Positions 1 to 11,460 of a DNA stretch of 64,000 nucleotides are shown here, in pieces (positions within the stretch are counted from its first letter, which is position 1; every line of letters starts with the position of its first letter). Below the pieces are notes generated by a model, which saw only the letters and a list, made by a program, of their open reading frames with translations, ran no database searches and was not told the origin of the DNA. This stretch comes from Morella rubra. Its lineage: Eukaryota > Streptophyta > Magnoliopsida > Fagales > Myricaceae. Position numbers and translations under genes: made by a program. Where the stretch lies: NCBI GenBank assembly GCA_003952965.2, contig CM025849.1:25655027-25719026 (forward strand). The letters run 5' to 3'.

Positions 1-63
1 TATAAATTCCCATCTATGATTGTATATCGTGGTGCTATCCTTTTGAATTTCTGCTTGTGTTGT

Positions 64-599
64 TTATCTATTTCGAGGTTTTCTTCCTGTAGTGTTTTTC
101 ATGATCGGTAACCGCCAATAGCTAGGTTCTACTTCATCAACCGTTCGGACCTTGGATATGATTCCAATGGATTGTACGACACCTCGTCCTTTGAATGTCA
201 TCGCGGCTCCCGATACTTCGGTAGCTAACGCATTAGCTCGGGCATTTTGATCATGAGGGATGTGTTGGATTTCAAGGGCTTCGAAGCGTTCTTTTACTTC
301 TAAGGCGCGTTTCAAGTAGGCTGCCATCCTTTCATCTCGGGCTTCAAAACTTCCAGTAATTTGTCCTACCACTAATTGGGAGTCGGTGTACACACGAAAG
401 TATTTCCCTCCGAGTATTCTGCAGTAAGTAATCCGGCTATGAAGGTTTCGTATTCTGTCTCATTGTTCGTTGGGGAGTATTCTAACTTGATTCTGAATTC
501 GATGCGTTCTTCCTTGGGTATTTCGATGACAATCCCTATTCCGCCATCTTCATGAGTAGACGATCCTCCACAAAAATTTGCCACCATTTTGCTCAGAGC
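64..599 (-). pseudogene. pol: RNase H domain (Ty3/gypsy pol)
   Basis: Two adjacent frames (372-587 and 64-393) carry an RNase H of the type added in Tat-lineage elements. The landmarks are GGSSTHEDGGIGIVIEIP, SPTNNETEYETFIAGL, YTDSQLVVGQITGSFEARDERM and the closing NARANALA. The first catalytic Asp of the usual DGSS motif reads as CGGSS. The domain is split by a frameshift near 390. Confidence 0.78.
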
Positions 600-1854
600 C
601 TCTTCTTGACATGTTGACGTCGGTGAATTCGGTGATAAAATCGGCTATCGCTTGTCCTTTGATGGTGGTTCGAGGCCGATATTCTATGTCAAATTCACCG
701 AGTTCTACTGAACCATTTGACTAATCTTCCCGATGCGTCCGGTTTTCTAAGGTTTGTCTTAACGGGTGATCTGTCAGGACAACGATGGAGTGAGCTTGGA
801 AGTAGGGCTGAGTTTTCTTGCCGAGATGATGACAGCTAACGCCAACTTGTCGATGTTCGGATATTGAGGTTCGGCTCCTTGCAGGGCTTTGCTCACATAA
901 TACACAGGTCGTTGTACGCCGTTGTCATATCTTAAGAGCACTGTACTTACTGTTGTTAGAAATAGGGAGATAAAGGTAGAGTGTTTCTCCTGGTTTGGGG
1001 GAGCTAAGAAGCGGTGGATTCGCCAAGTACTTCTTAAGTTCTTCGAAAGCCCCTTGACATTCTTCCGTCCATTCGAAGGTCTTCCGGAGTGTTTTGAAAA
1101 ATGATAGCCATTTGTCTGTAGCTCGGGAGACGAACCTGTAGAGCGCTTGCTATGCTTCCTGTGAGCCGTTGCATTTCTTTGACATTCTTAGGTGGTTGCA
1201 TGTCCAAGATGGCGTTGATTTCCTCTGGGTTGGCTTCGATTCCTCGCTGAAATATAAGGAATCCTAAAAATTTACCCGAGGAAACCCCGAAGGCACATTT
1301 TGCTGGATTCAGGCGCATCTTATATTTGCGGAAAGTACGTCAAAAGCTTCGGCAAGATCAATGATGTGATTCCTTGATTCTCGTGTCTTTACCAGCAAGT
1401 CGTCTACGTAGACTTCCATGTTTCGCCCTATCTGCTTCTGGAACATTAGGTTGACTAATCTTTGATACGTTGCTCTAGCATTTTTCAGTTCGAAGGGCAT
1501 TACTTGATAGCAATAAGTGTCCCGGTCATTGTGAAAGCAGTGCATTCTTGATCTGGTGTGTGCATCTTGATCTGATTGTATCCGGAGAAAGCGTCCATGA
1601 AGCTGAGGAGCTGGTGCCCTACGGTCAAATCAATGAGAGAATCAATTCTCGGGAGGGTAGCAATCTTTCGGGCAGGCTTTGTTTAGGTCGGTATAATCCA
1701 CACACATCCTCCATTTTCCATTTGCTTTTTTCACCATGACCACGTTTGTCGACCAGCCGGGGTAGTTGACTTCTCTAATAAATCGACATTTGAGTAATTT
1801 CCCTACTTCCTCCTGAATTGCTTGGCTTCTTTCTAGGGCGAAGCTTCTCTTTCG
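600..1854 (-). pseudogene. pol: Reverse transcriptase domain (Ty3/gypsy pol)
   Basis: In broken frames the minus strand carries the RT core: GKWRMCVDYTDLNKACPKD near 1650-1720, a LSFMDAFSGYNQIKMH-like block near 1590, then CYQVMPFELKNARATYQRLV and VYVDDLLVKTRES at 1309-1545. The catalytic YVDD-type motif is intact, but the usual MPFG is MPFE. After a frame change, NPAKCAFGVSSGKFLGFL (1034-1318) and VLTDHPLRQTLRKP (near 760) give the connection domain. Confidence 0.8.
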
Positions 1855-2700
1855 CTATATGACCGGTTTGACTTCAGGGCGTATATTTAGCCTATGAGTA
1901 ATGACTTTAGGATCTATTCCCGGCATATCCTCATGCGACCATGCGAAGACCTCACTGTTTGCTCGGAGAAATGCCATGAGGCATCTTTTTGAATCTTCAG
2001 ACAAGTGGGCGCCGAGTTTTACTGTTCGTTCCTTTGAGTCTGCCCAGAGGGGTATTTCCTCTAACGGTTCTACTAGTTGTGCTCGGAACTCTTCTCGATG
2101 TTCTATGGCCATGGTTTCTACAGTACCTTGGGTATCCGAGAGATAGCAGTTTCTTGCTTGCTTTTGATCTCCTCTTGCTTCTCCTATTCCTGATCTAGTT
2201 GGAAATTTCATCTTTAAGTGAAAAGTTGATACTACAGTTCGTAGACGATTCAGTGTAACCCATCCTATAATAGCGTTGTAAGAAGACTCTCCTTCAAGAA
2301 TCAAAAACTTTACGGAGAGCAAGGCTTCGAGTGGGGGTTCTCCGACGGTGAATGGCAATTCTTTTATTCCCAAGCTGAATGAAAGTGAGCGGGTAACCCA
2401 GTGAGTCGGTACTTTCTTTTCTCAATGCTTCTCTTCCTAGCTTCATCTGGTCGTACGCCGTGGTGTACAAAATGTCGGCGAGCTTCCAATGTCGATGAGT
2501 ATGCGCCTGATCTTGTAGTTTCCTATTAGAGCGTCGATCACCAAGGTGTCGTCATGCGGGTATTCGATTCCCGCATCGTGAACGTGATCTTCCTTCATCA
2601 TCGCATGAACGTGACTTCGTTTCGGACGCCGAGGTCATTTACTTTCGCGACAAATAGTCGCCTTGCGTAGGTTTTCCTTGAAGATTTAGACAACCCTCCT
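1855..2700 (-). pseudogene. pol: Protease and RT-proximal region (Ty3/gypsy pol)
   Basis: Residues SYNAIIGWVTLNRLRTVVST followed by HLKMKFPT mark the end of the aspartic protease domain and the linker of Tat-type pol. The active-site segment, near 2465-2500, is out of frame and no longer reads as DTGSS. The ORF then enters the RT N-terminus with SHEDMPGIDPKVITHRLN. The zinc-knuckle to protease region (2373-3137) is broken by several shifts. Confidence 0.72.
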
Positions 2701-3136
2701 GCTGCGATGCCTCCAGAAATGACATTGATCTCGCCTATAGCTCTGGGTGACGAGCGTCATTCCTCCGGTCTTTCTCTCTGTCATGGAACTTCATTTTGGT
2801 CTTGCCAGGGTGATCTCTCGTTTCTCTGGTAGGTTCTGAAGAGCTTGTGCTCCGGGGTTCTCGGATCTTTTCGGAAAGGTTCTCCTAGTCTAGTTGCAGT
2901 GAATTGTCGTAAGCATCCTTGTTGGATGAAGGCTTCTATCTGTCTTTTTAGATGTATGCATTCATCTGTATAATGGCCGTGATCGTTATGAAAGCGACAG
3001 AATTTTCAGTCATCCCGTCTATCTAGGTCGGACCGCATTTTTGGAGGCCACCGTATCTCGGGATCGTTTCGAATTTCCATGAGGATTTTTCCTGGAGACG
3101 TGTTGAGAGGTGTGAATTGCAGTTTCGGGTATCTGT

Positions 3137-4114
3137 TCATGGGTCCACCTTCTGTTCTTTCTCCATTACGGGATGCCTAGCGGGAGTTCCTTCTTTTCTT
3201 CTTTTGACAGATATTCCACTTTGATCGACGACTTGTTCCTGGCAGGCAATCATCATGTCTTCAGCATTCATATACTTTTGCACTTTTTCCATGAATTCCC
3301 CGAAGGTTTCGGGAGGTTTCTTTCCTAGGGAGAAAGAAAACCTTCCGTCGGCCAAACTAGCTACAATGGTGGTGAGTACCACCTTGTCTTCCGGATCTTC
3401 CACATTAAGTTTTTCTTGGTTGAACCACACCACATAGTCTCGCAGACTTTCGCCTTCCTTCTGTCGGGTGGAGAGGAGATGAATGGCCGGTTTTTTCTGC
3501 TTTTTACTAGCTATGAAATGGCTAACGAAGGCTTTACTGAGCTCCTTGAAGCTTGAGATGGAATTAGGTCTCAGTCTGCTAAACCATATGCGAGCTGATC
3601 CGGCCAGCGTTGTAGGGAACGCCTTGCATTTGATTGCGTCTTGAGTGTCCAGTAGATCCATCTACGAACAATAACCTTCCAAATGATCGAGTGGATCAGT
3701 TGCTCCCGTATACTTGTCAACCACTGCCATACGGAACTTGGAGGGTAACCGGACCTCCAAAATATTTGGAGTGAATGGGGATTCCACTTGGTGCATCATA
3801 TTTTCCAAGGACGATGGTGGTGGTTTATCCACCTTTTGTCTCATCCGTCCCAACTCTGCTAGGACTTCTTCTAATCTAGCATTGACTTTGTCGGTTCCTT
3901 CATTCTGTCCAGGTGGAGAATGTGAGCCTCTTCCGTGTTGCTGGGTATGAACTTCTTCGTCTTGTTTTTCTGGTATCGATATTTGTGGCACGCAGGCTTC
4001 TCCAGCGTACCATCCCGGCATGGATGTTTCCCCCGGTTGTCCATCATTAGGGCCTAGTTCTCGTTCTGTGCTAGTATGAGATTCGCGAACAGTTTCTACT
4101 AAGCCTTCCATCAC
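3137..4114 (-). pseudogene. gag: gag polyprotein (Ty3/gypsy), interrupted
   Basis: The Met at 4114 opens a polar N-terminal region. It is followed by the retrotransposon gag domain: LEVRLPSKFRMAVVDKYTGATDPLDHLEGY, then DAIKCKAFPTTLAGSARIWF, then SSFKELSKAFVSHF and EGESLRDYVVWFNQE. Gag packages element RNA. The two halves are in the same frame and are separated by one stop codon at 3662-3664, so a single nonsense change splits the protein. A His/Cys-rich stretch follows downstream in damaged frames near 2940-3010. Confidence 0.8.
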
Positions 4115-4217
4115 TCATGAAGGAGGCTCCCAGAATGGTTTCGGATCACCTTCTATCTTCCCCTTGCCCTCACTTTTGGTGATCACCATAAACCTTTTAT
4201 CACAAGAACATAAACGT

Positions 4218-4232
4218 CCACAGACGGCGCCA
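4218..4232 (-). other. Primer binding site (tRNA-Asp-like)
   Basis: On the minus strand this reads TGGCGCCGTCTGTGG just inside the LTR. The first nine bases complement the 3' end of plant tRNA-Asp and the rest diverge. This TGGCGCCGTCTGTGG form is common in Tat-type elements. It sets the orientation of the element (minus). Confidence 0.7.
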
Positions 4233-4246
4233 ACTAATAAATCAGT

Positions 4247-4742
4247 TGGTTTATGGTCAATACGTCAGAGTAAATGTACCTTGATCTTCTTGTTTCTTTC
4301 CCTGTAAAACAATAAAAGACCCCGGGTTCCGAGGTGTGGAACCTCTGAAGTTTAAGTCAGTCTCTTATTTTTATGTGAGTTTTTGCTATTTTTTCACATA
4401 AGAAATCACTTACCTGTTCTCATCGTTAGCTTCTCTTTTTATAGTGCTTTTGCCCACGTTTCTTTCTTTTTCTCTAGCTGAGATTTTAGTGGATAGTTCT
4501 TGTCCCTGTTAGGTCGTGTTTCGTGATGTTCTTTCCGCGTTTTTCCCATGGTTATTCGTAACTGCTACGGGTATAATGGGAACGTGGTGCCGTGGCTTTT
4601 CGTGGGCCGTTAGGTAACTGTTTATGGCATACGTAGTATGCAACGTGGGTTGGATTGTAACTGTTGGGCTTTTGAAGAAGTAATCATATTTTTCGGCCCA
4701 AATTGGTTTGGGCTGGATGTGATTCAGTATTAGCACCATCAA
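4247..4742 (-). repeat. LTR of the Tat-type Ty3/gypsy element
   Basis: This is the block between the primer binding site and unrelated sequence. On the minus strand it has a TATA-like CTATAAAAAG near 4433-4445, then a region with a GTAAGTG donor-like site and a TTTTACAG acceptor-like site about 110 bp later, then a CTTCAGAGG...CCTCGGAACCCGGGGTC block. That block resembles the conserved R/U5 region of Tat LTRs. Both ends are estimates. Confidence 0.6.
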
Positions 4743-5173
4743 AACCTAACTCAATTTCTATTCCCCAGCCTACGTCAATGTCAATTGCTCTCAAGCTGAG
4801 GCATCGAGAAACCACTCTGTAATAAACCTATGCAGGTTAGCCAAACCTCCAATTTGGCTGAAGAATTCAATGGTTCCCCTCTAAATTCTAAACAACAAAA
4901 AACATTTCTTTTTTTTATGAAATCCCACCAGTCGGAGCCATTACACAAACCCACATGATTACAGAGCAGGTTATGTTTTATTTAATATATTTGACATGAC
5001 AAGAAATGAGTCTGCCTACAAAAACTTGAAAAACCGAAGGTTAAACGATCATGTCAGAGAAAAAATAAAAAATTGGAGGCAAAAGCAACAGCGGAAGTAA
5101 GACATCCTTTACAAATGCAGCATCTTAGACATGTTAGACCAGAGGAAATGGCAGCAAAACCTTGAGATCAAAC
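4743..5173. other. Non-coding gap between the Ty3 LTR and the XRN fragment
   Basis: About 430 bp of AT-rich sequence with no supported ORF. It may include the 3' flank of the XRN pseudogene. Confidence 0.5.
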
Positions 5174-7025
5174 TTAGATGATACAAAAATGCCTGTTTAG
5201 CTCATGTAAAGACACTCGCATTGTCATCGAATACTGTTGCGCATAAACTATTAGCAGAATAAGACCCATATTTTGTGCTCGGTCGCGACGTATTGTTTGT
5301 GCCATAGGTAACACCATCTCCACCAGACCGAAGCTGTTGTTCATCGGCTGAGCCCTTCCATAAGGTCTGGCCTGTTGTTTTATGTTAATACTTGATCCAA
5401 CAAGACTTGAAACTTTACTGTCCCCCCATCCATTACCAGCATCTTTGTGTGGAATTCCCCATCGAGTGCTCTCAATGTGTTCTCTGCTATTCAAACTGGT
5501 ATTCACTTGTCCTCTACCAGCCCCCCATCCATTACCAGTATCTTTATACGTTATTCCCCAACGAGTGCTCTCAATATGTTCCCGGCCATTCAAACCAGTA
5601 TTCACTTGTCCTCTCTCAGCCCCCCAGCCATTACCAGCATCTTTGTGCGGAATTCCCAAACAAGTGCTCTCAATATGTTCGCTGCTACTATTCAAACCGG
5701 TATTCGCTTGTCCTCTCCCAGCCCCTCATCCATTTCCAGCACCTTTGTATATCACCTCGGAAGATGCATCTGAAGTAAATCTTCTGCCATAGTCCTCACA
5801 TGTCGACTTAGAGGTCCAGCTTGGGGCAGGACTGCACTCAACATGTTCCCTCCTATTGAAACTGTTATTCACTTTTGCTCTTCCCATACCCCACCCATTG
5901 CCAGCAACTTTGAATGTTGCCTCAGCAAATGAGTCCGAAGTAAATCCTCTGCAATAGCCGGCATCAATAGACTTAGAGGACATGCTTGGAGCAGAATTGT
6001 GAAAAAATCCCCTCCCATGCATCAATCTGTAGACCACATTCAAGTCACTCAAGTGCATCTACAACAGAAACCTCCCCATAGAATAGCCACAACATATAGT
6101 ACAGAAGAACAGAGATGACTTACCTATTGGGGGGTTTGTTACCTTCGTATTCATGCCAGAGAACTGCTTCCATTAGATCAGCTTCACTAATAGTCTGCAT
6201 AAAAAATATTGCGGTTTTGCAGAGGATGGGTGTCAATTATTTTCTACATGTTTATTTTATTAGTATTGATCAACTGCAAGAAGGTATTAGTAAAATGTAG
6301 AGTTTGGCTTTGATCAGCATGTACCGGGTAAAGCACAAAGAGGGAAAGGAATCAGTAAAACTTAATTGGTGGGTAAAGACATCAAATATGAACTCCTGCT
6401 TCTCTCTGCAGAGGTCATTTTCTAGAATTATATACAATGGGTTGTTCCAGTTGGAGTGAGTAGTAAGCTTGTGATTTTCAAATTGAAGTACCTTTTCCGG
6501 AAGCTTAACACCTTCAAGCAAACGAGGAATGTGTGCAACAACAACTGCTGTCTCAAAAGACACATAATAAAGGTAATATCAGAGAACACAAAGGAGACGA
6601 CTTGAAAAATGGGCGTCTATATTCGTTTCCTTACAAGACACAGTTCTCTTCATCGTTGTTCTTTACTTTCCTCTGAACCATTTAAAGGATAACAGGCAAG
6701 CAACAGAAAATATCAGCAGCAAAAGCAAACCTGCCACATAAAACGTTTTCCATCTGTATCCATATCAAAATCTAAGCAAGAAAAAAGAGCTATGTTAACT
6801 TTTGCATACCAATTAACTGGACCAAAAAATGCTACAAATTAAACTTTACCAGTTGGATAAAAATCATTAATTCTGGACTCCTCGACTGTCAGAAGAGCCT
6901 GGTAAACTTTAGGAAGAGAATGAGCACTGTACAGAAGCACAGTTACCATGTCCATGATGGGACTCCCGAAAAGTAATATAGGAGAACCCACAGTAATCCT
7001 TCAGTGTACTTTCTAACCTTCAAGT
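5174..7025 (-). pseudogene. XRN: XRN-family 5'-3' exoribonuclease, 3' part, pseudogene
   Basis: Minus-strand exons match the C-terminal half of XRN2/3/4-type exoribonucleases, which degrade 5'-monophosphate RNA. Exon A (6850-7019) has RKYTEGLLWVLLYYFSGVPSWTW, then a frame break, then AHSLPKVYQALL and DFYPT. Exon B (6731-6771) reads DFDMDTDGKRFMWQ. Exon C (6492 to about 6590) has HIPRLLEGVKLPEK. Exon D (6124-6194) has TISEADLMEAVLWHEYEGNK. A large exon E (5174-6060) encodes a Gly/Trp repeat tail. Splice sites between A/B and C/D fit in phase. Lesions: the stretch normally between the SWxW block and the SLPK block is missing with a frameshift at about 6943, and TGG is TGA at 5726-5728 in one repeat. 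The catalytic N-terminal half is absent. Confidence 0.8.
5420..5740 (-). repeat. 99-bp coding tandem repeats (33-aa units)
   Basis: About 3.5 head-to-tail units start at roughly 5431, 5530, 5629 and 5731, with spacing 99, 99 and 102 bp. They encode a unit containing HIESTRWGIPHKDAGNGWG followed by AGRGQVNTSLN. A more diverged GNGWG unit sits at about 5896. Spacing in multiples of three shows expansion within a reading frame. One unit now has TGA in place of the Trp codon. Confidence 0.85.
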
Positions 7026-8549
7026 AATCAGGTAACGGAAGTGAAAAATTTAAGAGCCCAACAATTTAGTCTACACGTGCTTCCTTCTTCCTTAGTCTAC
7101 ACGTGCTTCCAAACCAATTAAAAAGTATCTTCTACATTGCAGTTGAGGTTTCGTCTTTCTTTTTTTTTTTTATCCGCTTTTGGCGTGGTCAGGGGGGAAA
7201 GAGGGGAAAACAGAACAGAAATTCCTTTTGAATTGGCTAGCAGACTAGAGACCTAAAATTTGGCGAGCTCTAATGCAACATCAGCTAAATTGAGCATCAG
7301 CTAAATTCAGCTTCAGCTACACTTACTGAATGGATCTTGTTCAATTGAAAATGGACCAGGAGTTGCTATTTCCGGAGAAACTGCAATACAAATCTAAGAA
7401 TAAAAGCTTACTAGTTCTGTAGACCACATTTCATTTTTATTATAGCATTTTTAAGTAAATATCTATTAAAAATTTATTTTTATTATATAAAAAAAAGCCT
7501 CACTTTCAATTTTTTCCTTAGACCTCTTTTTTTTTTTTTTTTTTAATTGAGCCGGTCCTGCTCAGCAGGGGGACTTTGGGCTTTGATGGGGCCACTTCTA
7601 TTGGAATACGCGTTGATGGTATTTTTTGACCTACGCAGAATGGGTGAAAATTTAAAAATGGGAAAAATCATCATTCCTTAAGATCTTGCTTTTTGTTTTC
7701 TACTATTTTTGTTGCCTTATTGGTTCTTTTTTTTTTCTCTCTCTCTTCTTAAGGATTTCATTTCAATTTTTGTCTCTTATTTTATTTTATTTTTGTCTCG
7801 TTCATTCAAGTTTATGTGATTTTATATTATTTCAATGATTTGAGGGCCATCTATTTTTTAGAATTTTTACAAAATTTTATCTATTTTTCTAAGTTAATTT
7901 GTATTTATACAATTTAATTCAATTTGTCTCTCCTTATTTTTTATTTTACTGTAATTTATTTCAGGTTTCTATTTTTTTTTTTTTTTTGGTAGAACAATGA
8001 ACGACTACACGCATGAGAGAAGACAATTGCTGTCATGACACAATTTTCAAAAATTCTTCACCTCCAAAATTTTCATTGCCAAACATAATGGGACTGGGCA
8101 TCTTTGGCAAATGAAAATTTTGAGAAACTATCAAAAATTTTGGATCCTATAAAAAAATTTAGAGAGAATGAATTTTTATGAGAGTTTGTGAAAATTGAAG
8201 TGAAAATTTTGTAGTATGGTTGTGTAGTTATTGAAAAATGTTAGAGATTTATTAGAGTTGATGAAGGAGCATAGATGATTTGATTGAATTTATTATATTT
8301 ATTTTAAGGAAGAGATGATTTAATGAGAAGAGAGATTGTGAATAGGGAAGATTTTGATTTTTTTTAATTATATTTTTAGTTTTTGAAGTATAATCCTAAA
8401 GTTGAAACTAATTGAAACATATTGAGTTAAGTACTTACAAAGATATGGTCTCAAAGGGTAAGGAAAGGCAGTACTAGTTCATTCTTAGAACCTTAATTTA
8501 AGAGTAATTAACATATATTAAATTAAAGGAAAAAAGTCGTAGTTAGCCA
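7026..8549. other. AT-rich intergenic stretch
   Basis: No gene is supported. Poly-T runs occur at about 7162 and 7528-7546. A GAGCCGGTCCTG block follows a CTTAGACCTC block near 7517-7562 and looks like one end of an hAT-type element, but no second end was found. Confidence 0.45.
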
Positions 8550-10005
8550 TAGGGCTTTTCAGTGCCACTGGAAAAATCCGGTGGCACCAACACCGGTGCC
8601 GGCACCGGCATTGGGTTGCCGGTACCCGGCTTCACTGGTCCTGGTTTCGGTTTAGCATTTTGGGAAAAAACCCGGTAGTATTCCCAATTTTCGGGTTACC
8701 CCGGCATTGGGTTTCCAGGTACCAGGAAACCAGGATTTTTTTTTTTTGAACAAAATGTTTTGTTTTGTGAAAATCCCCCCCTTTTGTTTTATGAAAATCC
8801 CCCCCCCCCCCCCCCCCCCCCCCCTCCAGGCTCCCGAAGCTTTTTTTAAACTTTGAATTTTGCTTAAAAAAATATAAAGCTTCTGCAAATGATGCAACTG
8901 AAACCATTCAAAAGTGTCTCAAAGCAGGATTTACATTTGGAAGGCTTGTAAATTGAAATGGGGTTTTCGAATGGATAGTGAAGCAGAGAAATTAGGATCC
9001 TACGAGCATCAATATTTTTTTGGTACTTTGTTTGTAACATATACCAAAGTCTCTCTCTCTCTCTCTGTATGTGTATATATATACATAATTGGTAAAGAAA
9101 AAATGGAGGCAAGCTATTATTGTGAGGTAAAAGATTCAATCGCCTTTTATTGTACTATTCTGTGATATTTCCACAATTTTGTAATTATTGATGAATCTTG
9201 AGGTGAGAATATTATTAATGGTTGTTCTAGGTATCAATTGATCAGCATTTTTTAGAATTTATATATAACCTACAGAACCGAAATTCACCTACAAAATTAA
9301 TTTTGGCCTTGTCATCTAATGTAGAACTCTGCACACTTCGCAATCTAATTCAGACTACAACTCTTGACATTCCCATAAGCTGTCCTTGTATAGTTGTATT
9401 CTTGTCAAAGGCTTCCTTAATTCCTTTGTTGAATCCTATTTTCCTTTTCCAAAATTCATTTTGTTGTTTGTACATTTGTACGTTTTGTTGTTTGTTAGTG
9501 CTTTAATTATTAATTTTTAGCTGATTTTTATTTGTAGATAGACACTCCACAATCACAGTCATTTGCGGCCACATGTGGTAGTGCTACTTCTTAAGTTTAA
9601 AATTTTGGATTTTATTGGTTGAGACTTTAGATTCTTATCTTGTTTGGATGTTCTCTAATTTTATTGATTTTTTATTTTATTTGTTTGGACTTTAAATTCT
9701 CATCTTATCTTTTAAGATGATCTTTAATTTTATTAATTTTGGATTTCATTAGTTTAGATTTTATTGATATGTGATTAATGGACCAAAAGAAAAAAGAAAA
9801 AAGAATACATTGGGCCAACTGCTTAAAATGCTAAAAAAAAATAGCCCAATATTAATATAAGTTAACCGGAAACCGCCACCGCTAAGGGCCGGTTTTTGCC
9901 TTTAACGGTGTAAGTGTAGGTGACAATTATTTAAAAATCGACTTATCTGGTGTAGGTGCTAGTTTTGGCCAAAACTGGCACCTACACCGGAGTTGAACAG
10001 TCCTA
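8550..10005. mobile_element. Non-autonomous hAT-type element
   Basis: The left end reads TAGGGCTTTTCA and the right end in reverse complement reads TAGGACTGTTCA. Flanking 8-bp duplications are GTTAGCCA (8542-8549) and GTTAGCTA (10006-10013), with one mismatch. The TIR form, 8-bp TSD and subterminal CCGG/GGTACC motifs (8580-8640, 9865-9990) fit plant hAT elements. The 1,456-bp body has no transposase ORF. It holds a run of 26 C (8799-8824), a (CT)n tract near 9050 and AT-rich sequence. Confidence 0.8.
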
Positions 10006-10199
10006 GTTAGCTATGTATTTATAGGACAAAATTAATTTCGTACCCGCTGGATGTAGAAAATAAAAGCAAAATTATTGATCAAACAGTGTCACTACGTTGA
10101 ATATATCAAAAGAGTTTTTGATTCAAAAGACAAATATTGGATAATAGATATCAACGTATCAAAAGTTTGAGTCACCGTAAAGGAAAATTATTTCACTAA

Positions 10200-10600
10200 A
10201 CAACATGACATAGAGGTAGGCTTTGATACCAATAATGTAAGCGTAATTGAGAGAAATTATAAGCGGAAGATGAATCACTAACTTCCAGCCATAGTTGTTC
10301 AAATGTGGAAACAAGATGGCAACCAGGAAAATTCCTTCAAGAAACTCAAGAGAAACTTGCTCACTCTCACTAGGAAATGGAGAATTTAGGGTAGAGGTTT
10401 TCAACCTATGCTATCTCACGTAAGCATCGTGTGTCGGTGGAACATCACAGACATCTTTATAAATAGGCCAAGACCAATATCTATATTCAACGTCATATCA
10501 CTCACTTTCCTTCCATCAAGGAGATAGTGGAGATATACATAACGTCAACTAACATCAACAAGTCACTAATATCTCAACAACTTAATTTTAAATTTTGTAT
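10200..10600 (-). repeat. Possible LTR fragment with tRNA-iMet-type primer site
   Basis: On the minus strand, TGGTATCAAAG at 10221-10231 resembles the initiator-Met primer site of LTR elements. Four bases away, on the plus strand, an LTR-like start (TGTAAGC) occurs at 10236. A TATA-like CTATTTATAAAG lies near 10460 in the matching orientation. No second LTR, polyprotein or TSD was found. Confidence 0.3.
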
Positions 10601-10739
10601 AAAATGGATAATATAATAATATTAATTTAAAAATCAAACGTAACATGGAGCCGTTAAATCTCAAATATTAAGATACGTGCTAACATTTAGTAGTTATTTT
10701 TTGATTGGATTCTGTGACTGTCAACTGTCATATCTCCTC

Positions 10740-11460
10740 TCAGGACCGCCATCAGTGAAATAGTGGCCCAATTTCGGTGGAGTTCGTCTCAAATGACGGG
10801 AAAGGCCTCGACGTTCTGTTCAAATGACTCCTTATCATAACGCTGCTACCCTTTCGCAGATTGATCCGAAGCCTCCATTTTCGGCGGCGTTCAGAGGGAA
10901 TTCATACTGCTGGGGGTGGGTGTCGATCGTTATGGGGGCCAGCTTCGGGATTCTAACGTCACTTTTGGTGGCGAAGCTGGGGCAGGCTCGGTACATGTGC
11001 GTGATCGGACGGTCCAGTGTGGTCCCCACCTGGTCCGCTAGGGTCCACTCGTGGACATCTACGCCTGTCAACGCTTCTGCTTTTCTGGGTCGTAACGCTC
11101 TATCCTTTTTAACTCTGAAGTGAAAACGTTAACGTCGTCGACGACGGCAATGGACCACGTTAATTATTTGAGCTCCTTTATGTGGGACGAGTCTTTACTA
11201 TTGCTTTCGTGCTTGTTGGCGCTTTGTGGTGGGTGCCGTGCGCACTGTAGGAGCATTAGTGAGCGCAATCTGCACACTCGTTTGGTTGGTTGTGTACTGT
11301 CGTGTTGGGTTGGGTCGTTGGAGATGGGTCCCAGACGAACCGTTTCAGTTACTCGGTACGAGGTTTTTGAGTTTTTGACAAGGAAAAAAAAAACAAACTC
11401 TGGTTGTGAAATGAGACAATGGAGGCCTCCTCGTATGTTTGCCGTGGGTCATAGATAAAC
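10740..11460. other. GC-richer island with unassigned ORFs
   Basis: This segment is clearly richer in GC than its surroundings. It carries ORFs of 99 and 112 codons on plus and 78 on minus, none of which I recognise. It could be an old promoter/5'UTR or a degraded gene. No splice-supported model was found. Confidence 0.3.

Larger units (their letters stand above)
1..4742 (-). mobile_element. Ty3/gypsy LTR retrotransposon, Tat-type, truncated by window start
   Basis: The minus strand shows a leader, gag, protease, reverse transcriptase and RNase H in Ty3/gypsy order, reading from the LTR near 4.25-4.74 kb toward position 1. Integrase and the second LTR would lie before position 1. The gag type, the RT block around VYVDDLLVK and the RNase H with TNNETEYE and YTDSQLVVGQ are those of plant Tat-lineage elements. 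The reading frames carry several stops and shifts, so the copy is dead. The right LTR edge (about 4742) is approximate because no target duplication could be paired. Confidence 0.85.

Noticed and set aside
5420..5740. Regular spaced repeats that could suggest a CRISPR array
   Set aside because: The units are contiguous 99-bp coding repeats with no unique spacers, in a plant genome, and they translate to a GNGWG protein repeat.
5382..5792. Three overlapping plus-strand ORFs
   Set aside because: They are antisense products of the in-frame repeats of the XRN tail on the minus strand.
10824..11458. 99- and 112-codon ORFs in the GC-richer island as a new gene
   Set aside because: Overlapping ORFs on both strands, no recognisable domain and no splice support. 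Kept only as an unassigned region.
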